Assembly (NCBI GenBank): GCA_009823395.1
Contig: CM020501.1
Location: forward strand, 11,485,861-11,549,860
Direction of reading: 5' to 3'
Length of the DNA stretch: 64,000 bases
Source: Thamnaconus septentrionalis
Lineage: Eukaryota > Chordata > Actinopteri > Tetraodontiformes > Monacanthidae
The first letter of the stretch is position 1, and the number at the start of each line of letters is the position of its first letter. A program made the translations under genes and the position numbers. The notes under the pieces were generated by a model. The model did no database searches, was not told where the DNA came from, and was given only the letters and a program-made list of their open reading frames with translations. Below are positions 1 to 15,187 of this stretch, piece by piece.

Positions 1-2420
1 TTCCGTAGTAGGAAGGGGGGGACAGGAAGGTCTCACACTTACTAAAGGAAATTGCGACACACCCACAGCACCTGCTCTAACAGCAGATGTATCTTGCTGA
101 TAGTTGTTCATTTAGACATTGCTGCTTGGGGCAAGTCTCGATCAACTTACCAAGCGGGGCGGCAGCGCAGGGTGTGGTGGGATGAGAAAGGCAATACTTC
201 TAGCAAAATGTCCTGCCGTCTGCCGGAACAGCCAGATGCCCATTATGGCTCTGGAAAATACTACTGGCCTCCAATAGTCTCTTTTATTGGAAATTTAAAC
301 CCATGGGCTTTTTCTTTTTTAAAGCTGTAGCAAGTACAGAAAACAAACGTAGCAAATGCAACGGAGACAGAGAATAAGTCCAAATCCTCACAATTTATTT
401 AGCGTGAATTTATTTTAGTATTTACTATTTAACCATTTCATATTTATTCACTTTTTTGTCTTACTGCTGCAATGTTACTTGTTGAATTGTGTTTTGAATT
501 GATAAACAGTATCTATAGTTTTTATGTACCTGCATAAAAATGACAATAAAATTGAATTAAATTACAAGATACACGAAGAACCAACAGGAACCATGGGGCG
601 AACACCAGGCTAAACCTCAAAGCCTCTCTCGAAACATGGTTTTCGAGCCACTTAAGTTGCACCATACCGCAGAGACTCAGGGAAATCCAAACTATGCCAT
701 TCATTGGAGACAGCTGCCCCATAAGTAGCAAAGCCTCCAAGGCCTCCCACTCGGTATGGACTATCCATGCCGTGAAATGGCCTCATGGAACCTTCCGGTT
801 AGTTCACCCACCAAGCAAACGCTGTGAACAACATGCTGAAAATCCCCTTTTTGGAACTGAAATGTTTAAAAATAAAATGGCTTTATGAGACAAGACTAAA
901 AAAAAAGCAGAGATGCCTTATAATTTTTCATATAAACAAAAGGTGAGGTGCCGTCTAGTGTTGCCACTGGCAAATAGATGGTAGGGTTCAGTTTCAAATG
1001 CTTTTCCTTAGTTTCAGCAGATGATGAATTTCACCTTGCTGAAAGCAGCAGTTGAATCTGCCGAATATTTCAAACAAATCTGTCAAACATGTCAACACTT
1101 ACGTGTTTTGTAGGCTGTAATTTAAAACAGTTATATAAAAAAACTTGAGTCAGAGACTGAAATTAAATCAGAATCACCACAAAGGGTCGTTGGGTAGGGA
1201 TGGAAATGTCTACATCCCTGCTAGAAAGTTTTGGATCTACGGATGTAATCATTCAGGTTACTGACTGACTGGACTAAGCTGTGGTCATTTTAGACTTTTC
1301 ACCATTTGAAAGACTGTGGTCAGGAGAGCTAAAATGAACCTCCTGTTGAAGACTCAGTTTATGTTTTTAAATTGGTGCACAAATTATTGCACCACATTAG
1401 GGCTCTTCCACAGCAGTGCGACACAACCGGCTCGGAGCTGCAAGTTTTATAACGTCCCTCCGCCCGGACCTTGGCCGCTTCCCGAGGCCGTGGAATCCAG
1501 GGGTTTGCTGTGCCTGCTCGGGGTCCCGCTGCGCATAGATATTAATACGTATTTATATCTATGCTCCTGCCACCAGCACAACTGTTGACTGGATGGGATT
1601 CATCTTTTTTGGTCAGGAAAAAAAGTCACTTTACTGAACCCAAGTAAGATTTATCTTTCACTTTTACTTCATTCCCCAGAGGGAAATTTGTTTTCAGAGG
1701 GAAAAGCAATTGACAGCAGAAAGGTCAGACAAGTATCTTAACATGAGGTTAACAAATTGCAGAGTTTAAATGGTAAGAGTATAGGGTTTTATCTATTTGC
1801 GCCTCAGTGAGTTTATTCATGACAAGCTGAAGATAAGATATAGGCAAATCTTTCATAAAGGTATAATTAGGAATACATTTAGACCCTTACATCTTTACTT
1901 CCTAAAAGTTAATCACATAGTTGACAATTTAGAGTTTTACTCAAGCATTACTACATGAATAAAATATGATAAAGATCTCTATATATTGACAATAAATTTA
2001 CTATACTTGTTTCGACTTCACATCTTTGTATATGTACGATTGCTTTAAAAAAAAAAAAACAAGCATTAATCTATCAATCTAAAATTTAAAAACAATGTAA
2101 AAAATAGGCTCAGGTTTAATGTTGGGTGTCTGTTGTTCGGCATGGGTGGGGCCGCTACAATAACACAAACAATGGCATTAAAGCGTATTCTTATTTGTAT
2201 TGAATGTTTGGAACTTTAGATTTCAGTAACGTACACGAGAGTGATAGGTAGAAGAGAAAAATGTTTCAGTAACTCAGCTTCAATATACAACCGAGTCAGC
2301 GAGCTTTGCCCATTGACTGGGAAAAGTGGGCAAAGTATTGTGTGACTTTGGCAACTTTCAGACTCTGGTTCTGATACTCAGAGAGTCCCAAAGCTACGAC
2401 GGGTCTTAAACTACACTCAC
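1..2420. other. fbxw7 intron (between gamma exon and shared exons)
   Basis: AT-rich sequence with no exon that I recognise. It lies 3' (on the gene strand) of the fbxw7 gamma exon, so it should be the beginning of the intron leading to the shared F-box/WD40 exons, which are not in the window. The short open frames here have no recognisable motifs or splice context. A motif near 520-560 resembles the A-rich tail seen at fish LINE ends, but it is too short to assign. Confidence 0.6.
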
Positions 2421-2594
2421 CCGTCGACGACAAAACGGCAGGCCTTGCGCGATGATGTTGATGCTGAATATCTTGAGTACTTTTTGAGGGGGTAAAGGTT
2501 CCCTGGCAACATCTTTGGGGTCTGCTGGGTCGAGCGGCTGGGCCTCCAGCGCGGCCACGGGCAAAGTTTCTTTTCCGCGGGCAGCATTAGGCAT
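2421..2594 (-). CDS. fbxw7: fbxw7 gamma-isoform first coding exon
   Basis: This is the alternative first exon of F-box/WD40 protein 7, which selects phosphodegron substrates (cyclin E, MYC, NOTCH, JUN in mammals) for SCF ubiquitin ligase. The exon encodes 58 residues from MPNAARGK to a C-terminal KIFSINIIAQGLPFCRRR, nearly identical to the end of the human gamma-specific peptide (KIFSISIIAQGLPFCRRR). It ends in phase 0 at base 2421, followed by a GTGAGT donor (2420-2415). That is the phase needed to enter the shared MKRKLDHG exon, outside the window. An in-frame upstream Met at 2648 would add 18 residues; the 2594 Met is preferred for length, as the human peptide is about 49 residues. In mammals the gamma form is nucleolar. 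Confidence 0.93.
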
Positions 2595-2780
2595 CTTTTT
2601 CCGGGCACCGGATGACGAGAAGCGGGCGATGGGGCAGTGCCGCAGCATTGCGAATAAATGCCACCTACTGGATCATATCCCAGGAGACTGAAATGCAAGG
2701 CGGGTACCTTCACAACCTGTATTGTTCACAAAGTAGATACAGTACCATCCCGTAACTAACCTGCAGAGCCTTTGCACCGA

Positions 2781-2800
2781 CCTACCTACCTACCTACCTA
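2781..2800. repeat. (CCTA)5 microsatellite
   Basis: Five perfect CCTA units, followed by a degenerate AACC-rich tail to about 2820. It lies about 190 bp upstream of the gamma start on the gene strand. Confidence 0.9.
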
Positions 2801-3611
2801 ACAACCCAACCAACCCAGCCACAACCGTATCTCAGTTCTGACTGGCACCCTTTAAAATATCTCCAGGGTGTGAGGTCACAGTTGCGCCAAAGCCAGGCGG
2901 AGCAGCTGCCGTCAAGGCCTGAAAAGAGGATGGACCAACTCGGTCGGTCTGCCCGCCCACCCCGCTCCCCACCTCCCAATCAGACAGGCCCTGTAGTATC
3001 TGCTCTCATGACCCACTGGGTGTTGGAATGTGTACGCGCAGTCATCCGGCGTGGCGCACATGTCCAGGGTGCTTCCTCATTGTGGTCATTCCCTAAGCCT
3101 CTCCTTGTCCTCCCAACTTAGTGGTCTGCACCATTGCCGCGCACAGAAACTGGACATGTGAAAGTGAAAACTGTCACCATGCAGCGGGAACCTCGCACAC
3201 AAATAAATACTGATGAGATCAAATCATCAACAGAAGCGACAAAGCCGGGATTTGTTCCTTGCGGACCTCCGCCGTCTCCTCGGCGAGGACCAGGTGCCCG
3301 GGAATCCAGGAAATTCCGTCTATGTCAGCAAAGAGCGTGAGGATATTTTGAGAGGGGACCACACAGCAGTTCAGAGTCGGCATGGAGTCCTACCCGTGCA
3401 CTCAAACAAGGATCCACCTGGCAAAGTGTGATGAGGGGCGGGAGGACGAAGGGAGTTAAAGTCTCTGTCTTCTTTAAGAAAATATTATTGCACACTACAC
3501 TGCTGGTGCCAGAGCGTGAGGATGTCATGCAGGTGTATAAGACATATCTGGCAGAAAAACAGCAGAGTGCCAAGAACCGTAAAATAAATGAATTTTAATG
3601 CTGATGAGCAG

Positions 3612-3635
3612 ATATATATATATATATATATATAT
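3612..3635. repeat. (TA)n microsatellite
   Basis: Twelve alternating AT units in intronic DNA. A shorter AT tract lies at 4421-4438. Confidence 0.9.
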
Positions 3636-6600
3636 GTGGAGGTCAGAGGGGAAATGGCTGAATATGAATGAGGCGCTGCATCCAGTGAGAGTCTCACATC
3701 CTTGCTTGCATTTTAATGTCTGAGCGCACGGCAACAGCGACGCCAGGGCTTAGCCTCCCTTCTATTGTCACATCCGCTATTGTTGGAGGAGGATTACAGT
3801 GCCAGGACATCCATCAGACTGAGGGCCCCCCGCACGCGGGACCTACAGTAGGCCGTCAGACGCCACAGAGCCTTTGAGGTTTAACTCGCCCGTCGTGTTT
3901 TTGTTTTTGTTTTATTTACAGTGTATTCAGCACAATTTGAGCCTCACTGGCAGCTTTCTTTTAAATTTGGGTCGGAGTGTTGTGACAACAGGACAACAGG
4001 CAATCGATCCAATGCCATTTGTAATTGTTTTCACTGATAATAAACTGCACTGGGTTATCTGTAAATCTTTGTAACCAAATTAGAATTTTCTAAAGAACAC
4101 ATCAATGCAACTTTTATGACATTTGCTACACTTCCTTAAAGATTATTACAGCTGGTTCATTACACCAATATTTGTCATCTGGCATCAATACAACTATAAA
4201 GGATAACGGAGTAAAGACAATAAAACTAACAGAACTAAGAATTCATATTGTAGTTTACTAGCAAATATACAGCTAATAAGGATCCCATTGCCCGGAGTAC
4301 AATTAATATTTGCTTGTTCATGATTTGCGGGCTCCTGCTGCCCTCTAGTGGCTAAGCTTGGGACTACAATGCAGCTTTACAAGATCCTGTAGCACACAAG
4401 CGTCACGTCGTTTTAAAGTAATATATATATATATATATTTGCAAAAGTATTATGCAGAAAACACAACAAAAGATAATTTCAGAATATTTTTTGATTTCTT
4501 AACTTGGAAAAGGAAGAGAGTGGCACCTCTGCCTGCAACACAAAACTCAAACTGCTAGGTGTGGGACTGGAACGGCGGTTCCCCGCTAAGCACCCGTTAA
4601 CAAGACCTTGTGGGAGAACGCTCTGGCGGGCGTAGCACCCTCTCACAAGAAGACACCTGTCCAGTGTGGATGGGCATCAGTTACATAGTCCTATATCAGG
4701 CCAGCCAGGTGCACCGTGTCAGCAGCAGGGCTGCTATTCTCTCCGTGACAAGTCATCAATCCTTTTAAAGGCAGAACTACATAGCGTCACTTTTAAAGGC
4801 ATAACTGTGCGTCTTCATCATCAGGAGACTTCTTCACAAGGGATTTAGGGTTTTGACACTGTGTGTGTTCACAGGTCAGGAAATTATCATGTACTACAAG
4901 TGGTGAATGCACATTTTCAGCACAGAGACGGTCCGCAAAAAGGTGCAAATGTATACTTCAAGTTCATCTTTTTGTTTTTTCTGAGCACAAAATGCACTTT
5001 TATGTGAATTGCATTTCATGCAACCCAATTACAACTCCCATGACTTTATTCACTGGCCACATTATAATTCTGCAGACACTATATGCTTTCTGTGTTATTC
5101 TCTCATAACATTTCCTACTACTTGGAAGTATGTGCGGCGGCTACCTTGATAAACAGCCCCTGTCTTTTGTGTCGAGAGATGAATGCTACTCACAATTCTG
5201 CCACCTGATGTATACGGCACAGAAAAGAAGAGGCACAAAGACTGCTGCGGAAGTCTATCAGTATGTAAATGAAACTCTCTGCAATATAAATCATCAAATA
5301 AAACTAGCGGCCATCATGTGGGAGGATGCGAACGCTCGTTCTTTGTGGCTCATTTCTGCCTGTATGACAAGGCCAGTGTGTGGGAAGTGCCACCTACAAT
5401 AAGCAGACCCATTTAAGGGGGGGGGAACATTTACTTAGTGGCAATGAATTGCTGGCCATTGTGCTGAAGGTGAAAACATAACATTTATGAGAATATAATT
5501 TCCAACAGTACTGTGTATTTGTCTTCAAAATACATCAGTCTGGATGGTCAATGTGGTTCAGACAGAGCCTGAAATAATATACCAACACTAGGACGGACAT
5601 GAGCATTAAAATAAAGCAGCCAACAAATAATACAAACAGCATAACTCAGAAGTCGCGTTTGCAATACACCAAAGTCAACCTGACAGGAAGCAAATATGTT
5701 GAATGGCAGTGCCTGTGCTGTTGAGCAACTCACTCACCTGCTAGTGTAAACAACTTAAGCTGCATGGGAATAACGTATAAGGCACAGTGCACGGATGTGG
5801 ACACCTGCTTCAGCCCCTATGGCTACAAGCCTCATGATAACCCATGATAGCAGCATGACATTTGTGTCATGAAGTCATTTAACAGGACAAAGGGTCATGT
5901 GATCAATGGTTAATGCAGACGAAGGACTTCTGACCTCCAGCTGCATGTGAAAACCATGTAAATTTGTTGTCGTTATTTATTGCTTCATTCCTTCACCTTT
6001 CCTCGGCAGGGTAAAGTATGTAGGGTCAAAATGACATGAAACTATTTATCTGTCTGTTGACACGTGCTAAATTGCAGCGTGTCAAGTGAGAAGATGAGGT
6101 AAAGCTGAGCTCCAGTCCCTCTGGTCAGCTGAGCCAGCAGCAGCACCCAGAACACAATCTGTCCTCGCAGGAACACACCCAACTATGCAGAGACGAATTT
6201 GAAACCGTCAAATGGGCGTTTTCGGAGCAGAATAACCTGCGACAAGCTACGCCGAGAGCAACACATCTAAACCGCAAGTGTGCATAATATTAGTTATGGT
6301 AGACTGATGATAGACATGTACCTACTGTATCTAAATATATTAGCAAGGGAATTTTGGAATTTATGATCGAGGTAGACAACGAGTAACAGGAAATATGAAG
6401 AAAAAACAAACTAACATTGTCATAAATTTGCTTTTTACTCACAAAGAACCTACATGGGTCAATATTGAGGCGACAGAAAGTTACAAGAAATGTTTTAGGT
6501 TAAAGTTTTTTTTTTCTCATAAGATTTCTGTAATCTCAGCAGCTGTTCTTAGCGCTGGAAAAGGCAAGCGGAGCCGTACAAAGACCAAATAGTCAATTAA

Positions 6601-7480
6601 TCAATCCACCTTCAAATCAATCACTTTTTTAAAGGATGAAAAACAAATTGCTACCCCAATCAAGTGCATCTTTGCTTTATGTGCAACAGTCCCAAGGCAG
6701 ACGTTTAGCGGGTTCGACATAAGACCTTGGCCATCACAGGATGGTCCCTCCGTCATAAACACTTTGCATTACTGCCCCGTCAATCTGTCAGAGAGATGTG
6801 ACTCAAGCTGTTGAACGTTGATTCTCAATTCACAAAAGGTTTCATTATTGCGTGTTTACATTTCCTCTTCGCCTGCAGTCAAACGCCTATCTGCTCTTTC
6901 AGCGCCGGCCGGCCCTAATTCCAGACGCCGCTCAACAAAAGGTGCAACGCCGAACCTCGGGGGGGCCAGCTGGCAGGCGGCAGCATTTCAGACCCCGCTG
7001 AACCTCTCCGACAGCCGTGTCAGATGGTGAGTAAATTCTGACGGCTATATTTAGGCGCGTATAAGCAAGGGCGACGTGTCCATTAAAAGCCCGAGCGCGG
7101 CCGAGATCACTCTAAATTCAGACCGCAGGTAGAACATAATACAGGAAACAGCTGTGCCAGCTGACGGGTTAAGTCTCTTTCAAAGGAATAATCAGCTCCG
7201 GAGCGGTTCGGCCTGCGAACGTCTGATTGGTGAGGGAGCCATGCAGGATGTTGGTCATGAGACTGTGGCTCGCTCATGACGGATATGTCACAGCCTCAGC
7301 CATTGCTTGCTTTTGAGACGGGTTCAGAAACCCACCGCCTTGGTAGTTTGTGTGAAATCCATGAAGTTCATTGAAAAAATATTGGAAAAAAATATGATGG
7401 TAATGCCAGTGGGAGAGAGTAGCCTGCCAGATGGAACACTTCCGGAATTCTTGATAGCCCACAGACAGTTTGAAGCTGCG

Positions 7481-7563
7481 TTTCTCAACTGGTGGGTCGC
7501 AACCCAAAAGTGGGTCACAGAGTTGTTTTGATTGGGTCGCAGCTTTGCGGGAAAGGGATTTTA
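7481..7563. mobile_element. Dispersed repeat end, probably hAT-type
   Basis: It begins TTTCTCAACTGGTGGGTCGC and continues with two further GTGGGTC-like motifs. I recognise this as the conserved end of a widespread vertebrate hAT-derived repeat. No opposite terminus or target duplication is visible, so it appears truncated by the adjacent CA tract. Assignment rests on remembered family similarity only. Confidence 0.4.
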
Positions 7564-7590
7564 ACACACACACACACACACACACACACA
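7564..7590. repeat. (CA)13 microsatellite
   Basis: Uninterrupted CA dinucleotides between two transposon-like segments. Confidence 0.95.
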
Positions 7591-7635
7591 AAGAAAATGT
7601 TGGGCATTTTTGCAGGACACACAATTCATTCAATG

Positions 7636-7905
7636 TAGGGATGTTAACAATTAATCCATTATCGATTAATTGTCGATAAAGATTTTAAGTTATTTAATTG
7701 AATAAGTCTCAATTAATTGAACATTTTTTACATGGGTAGTTAATATAACAGTGTGGCAGAAAAGAGCAATTCACCCGTAGATACTGTGATGGTCACAATA
7801 TACCTGGAATAGGTAACTTTTAAACACAACCTTATTTTTTTTTAAAGTTGGAAATGAGACCCATTAGAAGTCAACTTAAAGTCGGAGGATAAATGTTTAG
7901 CTTTT
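7636..7905. mobile_element. hAT-like MITE copy A, 3'-truncated
   Basis: It starts TAGGGATGTTAACAATTAAT and shares successive blocks with the element at 29330-29788: the terminal sequence, a TACTGTGATGGTCA block and a CCCATTAGAAGT block. The opposite terminus present in the other copy cannot be found here. The right boundary is approximate. Confidence 0.65.
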
Positions 7906-9019
7906 TTTCCTTTTTGATATTTATTATCGGAGCAGCTGAGTCGTAGCTACTTCTTGCACTCGTACCTCCTGCTTCCATGGCAAATAAGGCCCAGCACTGC
8001 CGTCTACTGGAGGCCAGACACGCAAGAATTTAGAATACAGAAATCGAGAAAGTCATTTGAGGCGCAAGACGATGAAGAAACCTTATTCTTCACCAATGTC
8101 GAGCATCAGCATCTGCTAAAGTGATCGCACAACTTGCACCAAAGACAATGTTTCTGGCCCGTATGTACTTCATGACAACTTCAAAGTAAATCCTGTCCTT
8201 TGATTTACGGTCTCCTTCGGTGCCTAAATATATGTTCCAGTCTTGGCAGTGACAACGACATTCATCTGCGCTTTCCAGTGAACTCTGTTTACAGTCTCCA
8301 GATGCAGGTGTGGTGTGAAGGCCGCTCCGTCACAAGAATCACCATCAGTCATCTGTGTCGGTAGACTCCGATGTCAACCTGCGAGTAACTGAGCGAAGCT
8401 ACATCGCAGACTTTGGGAAATGGGAAAATCGATTCTTCTGGCGAACCGGAGCACACGTCTCTCGCACAACACACCCTTCTCCAACTGAGCAGTGATTCAT
8501 CTTTGAAAGTAGAGAATGCTTGACATTTAAAATAGCAGCAGTAAGAAGCATCTGTTGCCTCTAAACAAAAGGGTGATACTCATTTCAAGCCACCAGCACT
8601 GAGATAGATTCATGACAGCATTAATTTACAAAATCTCAGTTGGTAAAAGTATTCAAAAAACCCTAAAGTCAATGAATAGTAACTTGTTTGGTTTAAATTA
8701 AAAAAGGAAGACTTACTATGAGCGACAGCAGTCCGCTGCTGATTATGCTGGTTTTGTATGAAATCTTCAAACTGTAAAATCTTTTGTTTTTGTTTCACTT
8801 GCCACAGACCACAGTAGACCTTTACACACTCACACAGACCTTGCTTCTGTATTTGGATCAAACCAAACTCAAAAAACAGCGCAGTGATACATTTCTAACA
8901 ATAGAGGGTGCTGTTGTTTTGGAAATGCCGTAGCACTGGAAGCACTGCTGCACTTGCAACTCCACCAGTCTCACCTGCTGAAGAAAGATGCTGGTAGAAA
9001 TCTTTCTTTTATTAAATCT

Positions 9020-9021
<2 letters not shown>

Positions 9022-9068
<47 letters not shown>
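9022..9068. repeat. (GT)n microsatellite
   Basis: 47 bp of GT dinucleotides in the fbxw7 intron, about 180 bp past the donor of the large acidic exon on the gene strand. Confidence 0.95.
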
Positions 9069-9070
<2 letters not shown>

Positions 9071-9247
9071 GATTTTGACAAATGTTTGTTGAAGGGGTGA
9101 GGGATAAAATTTAAAAAAAACAAAAAAAACTCCTAGTTTACTCTGGGATTATTTCTTTTTCTTTTTTCCCCTCTCTGGGATTATTTCTTCAGCGCAGAGT
9201 ACAGTCCCCGGCAGGAAAACTGTTAAGCTAACAACAGCTGTGCTTAC

Positions 9248-9808
9248 CTTCTTGTTGGAAGAGCTTTGGTGTGTACAGCTGGAGTCCAGGTTGTTATTGG
9301 GGGTCGACGCATTGTTCCTGAGAGAGGGAGACCGCAGCCCGTCCTCCCCGTCTCTCTCCTCCTCCTCCTCCTCCTCTTCCTCCTCCTCCCTCCCGCTCTC
9401 CGCCGAGTGCTCAAAGTCATCGCTGTCCTGGTCCATCTCCTCCTCGTCCTCGTCCCCCTCCTCGTCCTCGTCCCCTTCCTCCCGCTCCTCCTCCTCCTCC
9501 CGGCCCTGCTCCTCCCCGCCCTCTGTCCTCTCCTCCACCTCCTCCTCCTCCTCCTGCTGGCTGCCGCTGTTGTTGTTCTCCTCCTCTTCCTCCTCCTCCT
9601 CCTCGTCCTCCTCGCCGCCCAGCGGCTGGCCTCGCAGCCGCCTCTGCTCGCCGGCCCACATCCATCGGGCGCCCTTCTCCTCCCTGTTCACCTCGTCCGA
9701 GGGCCCCTCTTCATCTTCCTCCCCGTCGTCCCGGGGGCCGTTGCTGGCTCCCGAGTCGCTCGGCGCCCACGGTGGTTCTCGCTGGCCGTCAACCTGCAAG
9801 GCTTCGGG
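9248..9808 (-). CDS. fbxw7: fbxw7 alpha N-terminal acidic exon
   Basis: 187 codons of very acidic, low-complexity sequence. An EEMDQDSDDFEHS block aligns with human FBXW7-alpha EEMDQESDDFDQS. Around it are long Glu runs, an Asn triplet, and at the end a Ser/Asn-rich stretch finishing HQSSSNKK. The acceptor is a CTCTCCGCAG context before 9808, and the donor is GTAAGC at 9247-9242. Both boundaries are phase 0, matching the exon at 10329-10580 upstream and the shared MKRKLDHG exon downstream. The alpha-specific region totals 248 codons here from the MNQ start, against about 167 in human, mostly from expanded acidic runs. The N-terminal region localises the alpha isoform to the nucleoplasm in mammals. 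The long plus-strand open frame across this exon is an antisense shadow of the GAG repeats. Confidence 0.93.
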
Positions 9809-9972
9809 CTGCGGAGAGTCACGCAAACGAATGAGGCACCTCGGAAGAAGTCGATTGGTCTCAGAACACACCTGCCTGGAGGTCTCCCCTCGGGTGCATG
9901 GCAGACTTTGCAACTTGAAATTGAATTAGCTTCCTTCGTTTTAGGTATTCGACAATTCTCCCGAATTGCCAC

Positions 9973-10170
9973 CAGGCGTGGGCAAACTATGGGCCCGGGG
10001 GCCGTATGGGGCCCTTTGAGCTTTTTAATCCTGCCCGCCGAACTTGAAGAAATTATTATATTTTTTTTCCAGTATTTTAGGAGTCATTTCAGTAAAGAGC
10101 TAAATACTGTGGGGGCTTCAAAGACACATTTTGTTGTAACTTTGTTTTTTTCATTTCAAATTGGCATTAA
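9973..10170. mobile_element. hAT-like repeat fragment in short fbxw7 intron
   Basis: It starts CAGGCGTGGGCAAACTATGG and continues with GGGCCGTATGGGGCC and a CCCGCCGAAC block. This matches the common vertebrate hAT terminus (CAGGGGTGGGCAAACT...). The opposite terminus is unclear; a weak candidate lies near 10240-10255. It sits inside the 520-bp intron between two alpha exons and accounts for a large part of it. Confidence 0.6.
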
Positions 10171-10328
10171 AGCACGTGTTTTCTACACATCCCATTTTAC
10201 ATTTTTGTCTCCTATGAGATGGGTCACCACAACACTCCACCCATCTGCTCCTGCCCCAGCCCCTCCATCACATTTCAGAACCCATTGTGGCCCCACCAGT
10301 CAAAAAGTTCCTTAGACGGTCGACTTAC

Positions 10329-10580
10329 CCGCTGCTGGAGCTGCTCTTCCTCCTCGACTACCCGGTTCATGTGCTCATCCTCATCTCCTTCCTCCGCCGC
10401 CTGCTGCTGAGGTGCCCGGGTGGTGGAGGAGGCGTTACCTCGCGCCGCAGAGCTCCCCGGCCCCCGACTCCGCCTGCTGCTGCTGCCCCCCGACAGCAGA
10501 TCCTGGTTCATTTCCAAAAGCCAGCTTGCTACCTCCTGGACCTTCGCTAGGCTGTCTGAGGAGGAGAAGGGCTTGGCATT
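10329..10580 (-). CDS. fbxw7: fbxw7 alpha start exon (MNQDLL)
   Basis: It contains the alpha initiator: MNQDLLSGGSSSRRS at base 10511, matching human MNQELLSVGSKRRRT, followed by EHMNRVVEEEEQLQQR, matching human EQMNRVVEEEQQQQ. The acceptor has a long pyrimidine tract and TTTCGCAG before 10580; the donor is GTAAGT at 10328-10323, phase 0. The Met has G at -3, a fair initiation context. The frame is also open upstream of this Met through the whole exon for 23 codons, continuing in phase with the exon at 14284-14433. Either the alpha 5' leader is fortuitously open, or a longer protein is made. Confidence 0.93.
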
Positions 10581-14283
<3,703 letters not shown>

Positions 14284-14433
14284 CTTTGGTCGAGGCGCGC
14301 AGCCGGTTGCCAGTCGCTGCAGCTGCTCCGAAGTGTGGCTGGGGAAGAGATCCGAGCAGCAGGCGGTGCGGCCCAGCCTCTTCATCAGAGAGGAGATGAT
14401 GCTGCAGCCGCAGCCGCACATCGACTTGCTCAT
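14284..14433 (-). CDS. fbxw7: candidate fbxw7 upstream coding exon (N-terminal extension)
   Basis: An open frame begins with ATG at 14433, directly preceded by an in-frame TAA. It runs 50 codons (MSKSMCGCGCSIISSLMKRL to CAPRPK) to a GTAAAC donor at 14283-14278, in phase 0. Joined to the exon at 10580 it stays open through NAKPFSSSDSLAKVQEV into the known MNQDLL start, adding 73 residues. The peptide is Cys-rich (CGCGC near the start, CC in the middle) with no signal peptide or domain that I recognise. The ATG context is weak (T at -3), so scanning ribosomes might often reach MNQ. No acceptor is evident just upstream, so it is probably a first exon with its own GC-rich promoter. The donor and open frame are seen directly; translation is inference. 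It may only be 5' leader. Confidence 0.5.
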
Positions 14434-15061
14434 TTAGCGAGCAGATGGAGAAAAAATAAAGTCCGAAATTTCAGAAAGAAAGAAGAAAAAAAAAAAATTT
14501 TTTTTTGTGGGGGGGGGGGGGTGGAGATAAGCAAACTGCAGCCACTTCCTGCTCCTGGCTTCGGCTGGTTGGGGTGTTCACGAGTTCCCTGCAGCTACTG
14601 TTGTTGCAGGGATGTATCCCACGTGGCGCCGATCCACAGGTACTCCGTCACCAGCATCAGTGGGGAGGGGAGGTGATGGGAGTCAAAATCCAAACGCTGC
14701 TGCTACTGCTCGCCTCAATCCAGAAAAACTCTCTCACTGCGAATTGTAGTTTGTAGCTCCAGTTCCCTTGTGGTTTCTTCCCACTTACTCCACTCCCTGT
14801 GCCGCACTTCCCTCTCCGTCTCTCCCTCCCTCCCTCCTTCACTCCCTCCTGCTGACAGACACACTCCTATCCACAGAGCATCTCCGTCTGATAGCGCCGG
14901 TGATAATCCCGAAGCAACATCTGCCGCCGCTCCCTCCCCTCGTGTCCCCTCCCCGACTCCCACAGACCGAGGGCTCCTTTCCCGCTCCCTTCTGCCGCCT
15001 TCGGTGGGGCTGCTGTGCAGTGAGGATGCCGTCCTCGTCAATACTGCTGCTGCCACCGCCG

Positions 15062-15187
<126 letters not shown>

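Larger units (their letters stand above)
2649..9247. other. fbxw7 intron between alpha and gamma exons
   Basis: About 6.6 kb separating the alpha exons from the gamma exon. It contains simple repeats and two hAT-like repeat fragments (listed separately). I looked on the minus strand for an exon like the human beta first exon, which ends in a GFYGTLKMIFYK-type peptide, and saw none. Bases near 6850-7130 are moderately GC-rich but carry no recognisable coding signal. Confidence 0.55.

Noticed and set aside
9240..10315. Long plus-strand frames (229 and 349 codons) of Ser- or Leu-rich protein
   Set aside because: They are antisense shadows of GAG-rich fbxw7 alpha exons; the minus strand has homology and correct splice sites.
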